Assembly (NCBI GenBank): GCA_013043945.1
Contig: JABEUW010000141.1
Coordinates: 1-10,549 of the forward strand
DNA length: 10,549 bases
Direction of reading: 5' to 3'
Source of the DNA: Vulcanimicrobiota bacterium
Lineage (GTDB): Bacteria; Vulcanimicrobiota; Vulcanimicrobiia; Vulcanimicrobiales; Vulcanimicrobiaceae
Shown: piece by piece, positions 5,807 through 10,549 of the stretch
How the letters are laid out: every line of letters begins with the position of its first letter
Numbering within the stretch: the stretch's first letter is position 1
Position numbers and translations under genes: made by a program
Notes under the pieces: model-generated
Database searches by the model: none
Told to the model about the DNA's origin: nothing
The model's input: the letters and a program-made list of their open reading frames with translations, nothing else

Positions 5807-6640
5807 TTACGCGCGATCGGCGCCACCCCGCCCGATGCGCATCGCGGCGATCAGCGCTTGGAAAGCAGCGACGTAATTTGGAGCGCTAAAGCGTAACGAG
5901 CGCCCGCCCGGGCGAGTAAACCCGGGAATCAACGCCATATAATCGGCAGCCTCGACACTCGCTGCTTCGATATCCAACGTCACCGATCCAGTGAAGCGAA
6001 ACGGGCGCGCTTCTGCGCGGCAGGAAACCGCTTCGCGTGCGGTTTCGACGATTAGTGCGATTGCGGCGGTGGGGGTGAGCGAATCGGTCGAATAGTAATC
6101 GGTCGAGCGCTTCACTTGCGCGCATCGAACCCAGGGAAGGTGCTTTCGCGCCGAGGTACAGAGCGCTTCATCTCCGGTGAGCAGCAACACGGGCACGCCG
6201 AATTCTCCAAGGTATGCCGCGTTGAGTAAAGTCTCGTCGCATTCGATGCCGTTGATGCGCACGCCGTAGAGGACGTTCGGCGAGTAGGTGTGTGCGAGCA
6301 CCGCGCGTTCGACGCCGATTCCCGCGTGATAGCCAGTGAAGAACGCCCCGTCGAAGCCCTCATCACCACCCTGAACCATCGAGAGCGCCTTTCGATATCC
6401 CGAAAGCACGCGAATATCGCTCGGCAATTCATCGAAGCGAAGATTGTGCATCCGCGAGTGCGAATCGTTGACCAACACGTCGCATGGCTCGGCGGCGCGC
6501 GCTCCCTCAATCGCTGCGCGCACCTCCCGCGACATGAGTCGGCGGTAGATCGGATACTCCGTGGTGTTGTTCGGGTCGCATTGCTCCCACGAACAGACTC
6601 CCGCGGTGCCCTCCATGTCGCAAGAAATATAGAGTTTCAT
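5807..6640 (-). CDS. M55 family zinc D-aminopeptidase (DppA-like)
   Basis: A 277-residue protein matching peptidase family M55. The type member, Bacillus DppA, removes N-terminal D-amino acids from short peptides as a self-compartmentalising ring. Expected metal and catalytic sites are present: D8 and E10 in YISCDMEGTAG, H61 in LVNDSHSRMHN, H105 in FFTGYHAGIG, the LAHTYSPNVLYGVRING segment with H117, and E133 in GIECDE. Length is normal. ATG 6640 gives the canonical MKLYISCDMEG start. The open frame continues 64 codons upstream, but that extension lacks family sequence and would overlap the divergent cytochrome-like gene. No dipeptide transporter genes sit next to it, unlike the dpp operon, so use in peptide or cell-wall scavenging is inference. 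Confidence 0.93.
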   Translation of the reverse strand: MKLYISCDMEGTAGVCSWEQCDPNNTTEYPIYRRLMSREVRAAIEGARAAEPCDVLVNDSHSRMHNLRFDELPSDIRVLSGYRKALSMVQGGDEGFDGAFFTGYHAGIGVERAVLAHTYSPNVLYGVRINGIECDETLLNAAYLGEFGVPVLLLTGDEALCTSARKHLPWVRCAQVKRSTDYYSTDSLTPTAAIALIVETAREAVSCRAEARPFRFTGSVTLDIEAASVEAADYMALIPGFTRPGGRSLRFSAPNYVAAFQALIAAMRIGRGGADRA

Positions 6641-6716
6641 CGCCCATTGCGTTCGCGCATGCTTGCCCGGCGGGCCTGCACAGGCGTCGCGGTGGGCGCG
6701 CTGGAATCTCCGCGAC

Positions 6717-8348
6717 ATGACGATATCGGCATCACGCAGCTCCGCGAGGGCCTCTTTTCTGGGGGCGCTCGTTCTTCTTGCGAGCGCGTGTTTGCTACCG
6801 CTCCGAGCCTCCGCCGTTCCGGTCTTCGCCAACGGCCAGGGCGGAGCGAACTGCGCGCTCTGTCATACGGTCGTGCCGCAGCTCAGCGGCTACGGGCGCT
6901 ACGTGCTGATGACGAACTTTTCGCGCGGCCTCAATCGACATTTACAGATGATGCAGAATCGTTCGCTACCGATCGCCCTCGAAGCGACCGCAAATGCATC
7001 GAATCCCGCAGCGACCGGGCTTCCGGCGCTCTCGAGCTCGCTCGTGCAATGGCTCTCCGCGGGGTTTCTCGGCAAAGAGGTCTCCTACTTTGCGAGCGTG
7101 CCGATGGTGAGCGGCGGCTTCCCCGCTGCCTCGGTCGATCAGCTCTGGGTCGCCGACAACGCGTTCGATCGCGGGAACGGAAGCCTGCAGATCGGGCGTT
7201 TCGCGACGCCGGTCTTCGCTCCGTGGATATCGCAATCACTCTCGCTCAGCGGCTACGGCATCGCGAGCATGCAGGTCGGATCGAACGCGGCGACGCTCGC
7301 CGATAACCGTTGGGGAGCCTCCTACACGCAGGTCGGTGCAAACGGTCTGATCGGCAATGTCGCCTATCTCGCTGGCAACGGCCCGATTGAGAACGCGCTC
7401 GCTACCGTCGATGAAGGAAGCGCGTGGAGCGCATCGCTGCAGTTTCTTTCACCCGAGAAGCATTGGTCGGGCGGCCTCGCAACGCTCGTCGGTTCGAACC
7501 TCAACTCAGGCGGCGCGATCGATCGCTATACGCGCGAAGCGGCGCTCGCGTCGTACGATATCGGTCGCTTCGATCTCTTAGCGATCGGCACGATCGGACA
7601 CGATACCCTACCGCTACCGCTCTCGGCGGCGAGCAGCACGAGCAAAGCCTACTCGCTCGAGACGATCTACGCCCCGCTCTCGTGGCTCCATCTCGATACC
7701 CGGTACGAACGCATCAACGACGGCCTGGGAAACGACACGACGAATTACATCGTCGACGCGGCGCTCGATCTTCGCCCGAATATCGTGCTCACCGTCGAAG
7801 ATCTCGCTCGTCCCGGCGCGACGCCGATCACGCAGTATCAGCTACTCTGGGCCGGGCCGTGGTTTCGCAACCGCATGCCGCCCGGGACGATGCAGCCGAC
7901 GCCCGATCTTCACGGGCTCTCCGCCGCGCACGCACGCGCACTCGAAAACGGTCGTTCGATCTTCTATACCGGCAAAGATCTCGCTGGCGTGCGCATTCAC
8001 GGCCCCGATCCCTTGCGCGCCTACCAGAGCTGTGCGGTCTGCCACCAACCAACCGGCGTCGGCGGCGTTCGCCTTCCCGATGGCGCGATCAGCGCTGAGC
8101 TTGGCCCGCACGCGCACATGCGCGACAACATGGGCGTATCGAGCGCGACGAACGCGATGGCTGGGATGCCCGGCATGAGCGCCCCTGCGAAGCCCTGGAG
8201 CATCGCCGATTTCGAGCGCGCGATCGCACACGGCGTCGATAACACCGGCATGGCGTTAAGCCCGGTGATGCCGCGCTGGCAGATGTCCAAGCGCGACCTC
8301 CACGATATCGCGCTCTACGTTCTCACGCAATTACATCCTCACGGCTGA
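6717..8348 (+). CDS. Exported porin-like protein with two c-type heme sites
   Basis: A 543-residue protein in three parts. A signal peptide (about 1-33, ending ASA) is followed by the first heme motif CALCH (46-50) in the context GANCALCHTVVPQLSGYGRYVL. This strongly resembles the start of a known group of outer-membrane-type proteins, with pattern C-x-x-CHT-x-x-P-x-L-x-x-x-GR. The middle (about 105-378) alternates polar and hydrophobic residues and has many aromatics (LHLDTRYERINDG, TNYIVDAALDLRPNIVLTV, QYQLLWAGPWF), as in beta-barrels. The C-terminal 130 residues form a class I cytochrome c-like domain, with CAVCH (439-443) and a likely axial Met at 518 in SPVMPRW, followed by LHDIALYVLTQL. 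A His/Met-rich loop (HAHMRDNMG, AMAGMPGM) lies inside it. ATG 6717 is preferred because it gives the signal peptide; an in-frame TTG lies at 6663. Electron transfer across the outer membrane is inferred. Confidence 0.85.
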   Translation: MTISASRSSARASFLGALVLLASACLLPLRASAVPVFANGQGGANCALCHTVVPQLSGYGRYVLMTNFSRGLNRHLQMMQNRSLPIALEATANASNPAATGLPALSSSLVQWLSAGFLGKEVSYFASVPMVSGGFPAASVDQLWVADNAFDRGNGSLQIGRFATPVFAPWISQSLSLSGYGIASMQVGSNAATLADNRWGASYTQVGANGLIGNVAYLAGNGPIENALATVDEGSAWSASLQFLSPEKHWSGGLATLVGSNLNSGGAIDRYTREAALASYDIGRFDLLAIGTIGHDTLPLPLSAASSTSKAYSLETIYAPLSWLHLDTRYERINDGLGNDTTNYIVDAALDLRPNIVLTVEDLARPGATPITQYQLLWAGPWFRNRMPPGTMQPTPDLHGLSAAHARALENGRSIFYTGKDLAGVRIHGPDPLRAYQSCAVCHQPTGVGGVRLPDGAISAELGPHAHMRDNMGVSSATNAMAGMPGMSAPAKPWSIADFERAIAHGVDNTGMALSPVMPRWQMSKRDLHDIALYVLTQLHPHG

Positions 8349-8381
8349 GGCGTCGCCAGCGGTATGAACCCGGGCCCAACG

Positions 8382-8413
8382 CTCGGCGGCTGCCACGCAT
8401 TTTCGTGGCCGAG
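8382..8413. terminator. Hairpin between convergent genes, possible terminator
   Basis: GCCACG (8392-8397), loop CATTTT, CGTGGC (8404-8409) is a perfect six-pair stem. It is extended by CTCG (8382-8385) pairing with CGAG (8410-8413) around a bulge. It lies between the stop of the cytochrome-like gene and the stop of the convergent small gene. No T-tract follows on either strand, so it is not a textbook intrinsic terminator. Confidence 0.3.
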
Positions 8414-8444
8414 AGTGAGAACGAAGGGCGCGTTTATCGCTCGA

Positions 8445-8867
8445 TTAGTGAATCACCACATGGAGCCACAATCCGGGTTGGGCATCGATGTGGTAGCGCC
8501 CACCCCGCCGTTTGACGAGTTCCCACGGCCTCAAGGTGCGCTTTTCCGCCTTGAGCGCCCCGCCAAGACCATGGTCGACGACGAGCCAGAACGCCGAGGC
8601 AACCTCGTGGCTGATACAGGGTATACCCTGGAAATTATATCCTACGATCGTGGTAATCATCGTGCCGTTCCAAACCTGGTGTGCGGCGATCTCATAGCCG
8701 CCCGAATGCGATACGATGTGCATGCACTGCATGTGCTCAAACGCAATTCTCTGGGTTATATTCGTCTCGTTCTTGATCTCAAGATGATAGTGCATCGTGA
8801 CGGCTCGCGCGCTCGTGGCGAGCCCCAAGAGCATCGCGAGCAGCAGAACTCCGACTCTGCGATTCAT
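8445..8867 (-). CDS. Small His-rich secreted protein of unknown function
   Basis: A 140-residue protein not recognised as a family. Residues 1-22 (MNRRVGVLLLAMLLGLATSARA) are a clear signal peptide with a cleavage site after ARA. The mature chain of about 118 residues contains 11 histidines and two cysteines (C48, C84), in stretches such as TMHYHLEIKNETN, FEHMQCMHIVSHSGGYEI and GIPCISHEV. This suits a disulfide-bonded periplasmic or extracellular beta-rich domain that may bind metal. ATG 8867 is chosen because it begins the signal peptide; AGGAG lies upstream with a long spacer, and an in-frame TTG at 8897 would overlap the likely -10 box. It is convergent with the cytochrome-like gene (96 bp gap) and is the last chromosomal gene before the tRNA attachment site. 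Confidence 0.72.
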   Translation of the reverse strand: MNRRVGVLLLAMLLGLATSARAVTMHYHLEIKNETNITQRIAFEHMQCMHIVSHSGGYEIAAHQVWNGTMITTIVGYNFQGIPCISHEVASAFWLVVDHGLGGALKAEKRTLRPWELVKRRGGRYHIDAQPGLWLHVVIH

Positions 8868-8891
8868 TTTCAATGGGTCTCCTATCTTCTT

Positions 8892-8920
8892 ATTCAACGA
8901 CTCGGTTCCGGCCTCAGCAA
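8892..8920 (-). promoter_or_regulatory. Candidate promoter of the small secreted protein gene
   Basis: On the minus strand, TTGCTG (8915-8920) and TTGAAT (8892-8897) are separated by exactly 17 bases. They match the -35 and -10 consensus at 3 and 4 of 6 positions. The transcript would begin about 20 bases before ATG 8867, with AGGAG inside the leader. Confidence 0.35.
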
Positions 8921-8947
8921 CAGTGACGGCGCGCCTGCCGCTTCCGC

Positions 8948-8964
8948 CTGCGAGGCGCTCGCAG
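8948..8964. repeat. Perfect 7-bp inverted repeat beside the tRNA fragment
   Basis: CTGCGAG-GCG-CTCGCAG is a perfect stem-loop, followed by the ten-base palindrome TTCGGCCGAA (8966-8975). Both lie just downstream of the tRNA 3' end, read on the minus strand. They may have belonged to the original tRNA transcript's 3' trailer or terminator; the T-rich run TTTTCTTT directly after CCA points the same way. Confidence 0.4.
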
Positions 8965-8987
8965 CTTCGGCCGAATCGGAAAGAAAA

Positions 8988-9032
8988 TGGTCGGGCTGAC
9001 TGGATTCGAACCAGCGACCTCTTGACCCCCAG
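8988..9032 (-). tRNA. tRNA-Pro(GGG) 3' half only (att site remnant)
   Basis: Read on the minus strand, the 45 bases are exactly tRNA positions 32-76. The anticodon loop is CTGGGGG (anticodon GGG), then 3' anticodon-stem strand TCAAG, variable loop AGGTC, T arm GCTGG-TTCGAAT-CCAGT, acceptor strand CAGCCCG, discriminator A and CCA. The expected 5' anticodon strand CTTGA is not there: TCTGC precedes the loop, and no D arm or 5' acceptor strand follows upstream. It is therefore a half gene and not functional. Tyrosine-recombinase elements that target tRNA genes duplicate just this 3' half, and the intact tRNA is then expected at the other end of the element, beyond the window. Confidence 0.9.
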
Positions 9033-9047
9033 GCAGAAAACTGCTAC

Positions 9048-9074
9048 TTGCAGCCGGTTGCAGATTTGTGCAAG
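9048..9074 (+). repeat. Phased TTGCA cluster 1 (putative recombinase or Xis arm site)
   Basis: TTGCA occurs at 9048 and 9058 and GTGCA at 9068, spaced exactly ten bases, about one helical turn. The block matches cluster 2 (9131-9157) at 20 of 27 positions, with TTGCAGCC-x-GTTGCA nearly invariant. It starts 16 bases from the tRNA half, where integrase arm-type or excisionase sites of a tRNA-targeting element would lie. Confidence 0.6.
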
Positions 9075-9080
9075 TTATTG

Positions 9081-9107
9081 AAAAAGCCCCGCCAAATAAG
9101 GCGAAGC
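9081..9107 (-). terminator. Intrinsic terminator of the repressor gene
   Basis: On the minus strand the stem GCTTCGCC / GGCGGGGC (eight pairs, two of them G-U) closes a TTATTT loop and is followed directly by TTTTT. It lies about 80 bases after the stop of the minus-strand repressor gene and would stop its transcript before the att site. Confidence 0.7.
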
Positions 9108-9130
9108 GCTCGTTCTAGTTCTGTAGACTA

Positions 9131-9157
9131 TTGCAGCCCGTTGCACCTTTTTGCGCC
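9131..9157 (+). repeat. Phased TTGCA cluster 2 (putative recombinase or Xis arm site)
   Basis: TTGCA occurs at 9131 and 9141 and TTGCG at 9151, with the same ten-base period as cluster 1 and the same orientation. The two clusters start 83 bases apart and lie on either side of the terminator. Confidence 0.6.
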
Positions 9158-9162
9158 CTCTA

Positions 9163-9183
9163 TTGGGCTACATTTGGGCTACA
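9163..9183 (+). repeat. Direct repeat TTGGGCTACA x2, 11-bp period
   Basis: TTGGGCTACA starts at 9163 and again at 9174, separated by one base. It is non-coding and ends just before the repressor stop codon (9187-9189). Paired short direct repeats beside an att core are typical of integrase arm-type sites; that assignment is inference. Confidence 0.55.
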
Positions 9184-9186
9184 GAT

Positions 9187-9993
9187 TCAAAAGCGGTGCG
9201 AATCGGGGTTCTCGGCCATTTTCTCGGCCATTATCGATCCGAGGCTCGATGGTGCGGTGCTCCTCTCGCTCCAACCGATGAGCGCGTCGTCGAATAAGCC
9301 GGCTGCCCAGGAGCGGGCGGCTGCACGGACGAGAGGGAGGGCCGTCGCTCGACGCAGCCCCCAGTCGAGATCCAGGGCGCCCAGGATAGACGCGGCAACG
9401 CGCAGCCGAGGCTCGAATAATTCGGGAAGCTTCTTCTGCTTCAAATAGCTCGCTGCTCTGTCGTTCGCCTCGCGCGCTTCATCGTTCTCGTTTGACGCCA
9501 AGGCGCGCCAAATAGCACCGACGAGTCTTTCTTGCTCGCTGCTTTCGTCGCTCCCGTCACGTTGAAAAAACGCCGCGTAAAGGGTCGCAGCAGAGCGGCC
9601 CTCGGGCTCGGCTATCGTGGCTCTCGCCCACGCATCAACGTCATCGCCGGGAATCCATCGGCGTTCAGGTCGCGGATCGTTCCCGTTGCCCCGGTCGTTG
9701 TCGATCGCTCTAATCGCGAGGGCTGGATAACTAAACCAAAGACCCTCGATAACGCTTGCCCCTGCAGCGATCGACAAATTGACGGCAACCCCAGGAGTAA
9801 CGGCTGCGCGTCCTTCGAGAATTGCGTGAAGTCGACGCCCGCCGAGCGATGACGACCCAATCCCGTCGTCGGGTTGAGCGAAGCTGAGCCGGAGGCGATA
9901 GGTCGAGACTCCGCTGCGCTGCATCGCGAGGCTAAGCCACGCGCCGAACCGCTCGGAAACCTCTCGTCGCCCTGTTCTTGATATGCGTGCCAT
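9187..9993 (-). CDS. Putative HTH repressor of the element
   Basis: A 268-residue protein without a confidently recognised family. Residues about 12-85 read like a degenerate Cro/CI-type helix-turn-helix domain. FGAWLSLAMQRSGVSTYRLR is followed by an insertion (FAQPDDGIGSSSLGG), then RRLHAILEGRAAVTPGVAVN and LSIAAGAS. The rest is mainly alpha-helical and acidic in the middle (DGSDESSEQERLVGAIWRAL, NDEAREANDRAASYL), with a Leu/Ala-rich C-terminal half that could dimerise. It is transcribed away from the excisionase-like gene across a 63-bp gap containing a dyad, the usual place for an immunity repressor. Its 3' end carries two copies of a 12-bp repeat (9209-9232) encoding MAEK-MAEN, and a terminator follows. 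A non-repressor HTH protein such as an antitoxin is possible. Confidence 0.6.
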   Translation of the reverse strand: MARISRTGRREVSERFGAWLSLAMQRSGVSTYRLRLSFAQPDDGIGSSSLGGRRLHAILEGRAAVTPGVAVNLSIAAGASVIEGLWFSYPALAIRAIDNDRGNGNDPRPERRWIPGDDVDAWARATIAEPEGRSAATLYAAFFQRDGSDESSEQERLVGAIWRALASNENDEAREANDRAASYLKQKKLPELFEPRLRVAASILGALDLDWGLRRATALPLVRAAARSWAAGLFDDALIGWSERSTAPSSLGSIMAEKMAENPDSHRF

Positions 9994-10016
9994 ATGGTCT
10001 TTATTTATTTAGAAAG

Positions 10017-10056
10017 CCAAGTTTACCTCTTGGAAAATCCGGGGTATCCTAGGGCC
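10017..10056 (+). promoter_or_regulatory. Promoter and operator-like dyad of the excisionase cluster
   Basis: TTTACC (10022-10027) and TATCCT (10045-10050) are 17 bases apart and each match the bacterial -35 and -10 consensus at 4 of 6 positions. The inverted repeat CCAAG-N7-CTTGG (10017-10033) is centred on the -35 box, where a bound repressor would block polymerase. The -10 box ends six bases before ATG 10057, so the mRNA should begin at or next to the start codon (leaderless or nearly so). Confidence 0.5.
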
Positions 10057-10242
10057 ATGAGTACTTCGAGCCTTTATAACGTCGACCAGGTCGCAAAGCG
10101 GCTCGGAAAGTCCGTGCGGTTCGTATGGGGCGTTATTTCAAAACGAGAGCTCGGTTGCTACCGTGTTGGCCGTTCTGTCCGGGTCTCCGAGGCGGACATT
10201 GACGCCTATCTCGCTCGCGGTCGCCAGGAGGCGCGCCCATGA
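10057..10242 (+). CDS. Excisionase-like HTH protein (HTH_17 / MerR-like)
   Basis: A 61-residue protein that is a single winged-helix domain of the excisionase family. The fold runs YNVDQVAKRLGKSVRFVWGV (7-26), then ISKRELGCYRVGRSVRVSEADIDAYLA (27-53), the classic layout of recognition helix, GEL turn, R-V-G wing and D-x-x-x-YL ending. Such proteins bind DNA in att arms and steer integrase toward excision, or act as small transcription factors. ATG 10057 is preferred over an upstream in-frame start at 9994 because it fits the domain and the promoter. AGGG is only two bases before the ATG, so a normal ribosome site is lacking. The stop overlaps the next gene (ATGA). Confidence 0.85.
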   Translation: MSTSSLYNVDQVAKRLGKSVRFVWGVISKRELGCYRVGRSVRVSEADIDAYLARGRQEARP

Positions 10243-10448
10243 CAAACCTTGACGCCGTGCTCCACGACCGCACCCTCGGAGTCTCGGAAATCGCTCGATT
10301 AGTTGGTCGCACCCGACAAACGATTCGCAATTGGCGGGTCGGTCGCACTCACCCGTCGACCGCCGACATAAAACGCCTCGGAGAAGCGCTCGGACTGAGC
10401 GCGGCCTTTCTCGCTGCACCCTTCGACCAAAAGGAGAAACCCCAATGA
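10239..10448 (+). CDS. Small XRE-like HTH DNA-binding protein
   Basis: A 69-residue protein made of one helix-turn-helix domain: LGVSEIARLVGRTRQTIRNWRVG (13-35), then STADIKRLGEALGLSAAFLAA (40-60), the Cro/CI (XRE) pattern of helices 2-3 followed by the RLGEALGL helix. A short charged tail (DQKEKPQ) ends it. It starts at an ATGA overlap with the excisionase-like gene and has AGGAG (10226-10230) eight bases upstream. It may be a Cro-like regulator of the lytic or transfer genes; the exact role is inference. Confidence 0.8.
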   Translation: MTNLDAVLHDRTLGVSEIARLVGRTRQTIRNWRVGRTHPSTADIKRLGEALGLSAAFLAAPFDQKEKPQ

Positions 10449-10549
10449 CCACCACGCACACGCAGACCGAACGGAGGGTCGCCGACCGCATCCGCGACGT
10501 GAAGGAAGAGATCTCGTCCCTTATCGACGACGCGGCACGGCTTACGCAC
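10445..10549 (+). CDS. Start of a third element gene, truncated by the window
   Basis: ATG 10445 overlaps the preceding stop (ATGA) and has AAGGAG (10431-10436) eight bases upstream. The frame is open for all 35 visible codons to the window edge. The start reads MTTTHTQTERRVADRIRDVK, followed by an amphipathic, charged helix (EEISSLIDDAARLTH). The family is not recognisable from this fragment. The coupling makes it the third gene of the excisionase cluster. Confidence 0.65.
   Translation, partial: MTTTHTQTERRVADRIRDVKEEISSLIDDAARLTH

Larger units (their letters stand above)
8988..10549. mobile_element. End of an integrated element (prophage or ICE/IME), partial
   Basis: The tRNA half marks the junction. 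Its 3' side faces the chromosome at lower coordinates, so the element extends to the right and leaves the window. Element content seen: an att-arm-like repeat region, a minus-strand putative repressor, an excisionase-like HTH gene, a second HTH gene and the start of a third gene, all tightly packed around a divergent control region. No integrase, capsid, conjugation or cargo gene lies in the visible 1.5 kb, so whether it is a phage or a conjugative or mobilisable element cannot be told. Confidence 0.78.

Noticed and set aside
6641..6832. N-terminal extension of the M55 peptidase
   Set aside because: The family starts with the MKLYISCDMEG strand at 6640; the extension overlaps the signal-peptide region of the divergent cytochrome-like gene.
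6290..7306. Plus-strand open frame of 338 codons
   Set aside because: It runs antisense through the M55 peptidase and out of frame through the cytochrome-like gene, both of which have full family motifs; its translation shows none.
8364..8999. Plus-strand open frame of 211 codons before the tRNA fragment
   Set aside because: It is antisense to the small secreted protein, which has a signal peptide, ribosome site and promoter-like boxes, and it runs into the tRNA half.
9033..9044. GCAG-AAAA-CTGC inverted repeat next to the tRNA half as a tRNA stem
   Set aside because: It does not pair with the tRNA anticodon strand TCAAG. It may be an att core flank, but four base pairs are too few to call.
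8988..9100. A complete functional tRNA gene
   Set aside because: The 5' anticodon strand CTTGA, the D arm and the CGGGCTG acceptor strand are not found upstream on the minus strand; only positions 32-76 are present.

Overview
The window is GC-rich, densely packed bacterial DNA. Most genes are separated by a few bases or overlap. Nothing here fixes the phylum. The gene mix and the structured intergenic repeats would suit an Eremiobacterota-like (WPS-2) environmental bacterium, but that is a low-confidence impression. The window has two parts: ordinary chromosome (about 1-8987) and the start of an integrated mobile element (about 8988 to beyond 10549).

Chromosomal part. Bases 16-113 hold two REP-like hairpin elements facing each other. 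Their arms differ in sequence but keep base pairing. A 23-bp tandem array follows and runs into the end of a GNAT acetyltransferase gene. Divergent from that gene is a two-gene unit, a GT4 glycosyltransferase coupled by an ATGA overlap to a Nudix hydrolase. The Nudix gene overlaps tail-to-tail, by 76 bp, a RimJ/RimL-type acetyltransferase. Next come a small DUF3465-family protein, then a minus-strand pair (RNase HI followed by a membrane-anchored protein of unknown function). Divergent from RNase HI is a sulfotransferase-like P-loop protein. After it lie a secreted Met-rich DUF305-type protein, a convergent M55 zinc D-aminopeptidase, a large exported protein with CXXCH heme sites at both ends of a porin-like middle, and a small His-rich secreted protein of unknown function.

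Mobile-element part. At 8988-9032, on the minus strand, lies exactly the 3' half of a tRNA-Pro(GGG), from the anticodon loop to CCA. The 5' half is absent. This is what remains at the far end of an element integrated into the 3' half of a tRNA gene, so bases to the right are element DNA and an intact tRNA-Pro is expected beyond the window. Just inside the junction is a repeat-rich, non-coding, attP-arm-like stretch (9033-9186). It has two clusters of three helically phased TTGCA-like half-sites, a minus-strand terminator between them, and an 11-bp-period direct repeat. Then comes a divergent switch: a minus-strand putative HTH repressor (9187-9993) against a plus-strand, ATGA-coupled cluster of an excisionase-like HTH gene, an XRE-like HTH gene and the start of a third gene that runs off the edge. 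A dyad spans the -35 of the rightward promoter, and that promoter is placed to make a leaderless excisionase mRNA. No integrase is present in the window.

There is no gene-free stretch over 300 bases. The longest gene-free parts are 1-166, which is repeats, and 8868-9186, which is promoter-like sequence, the tRNA fragment and the att-like repeats.
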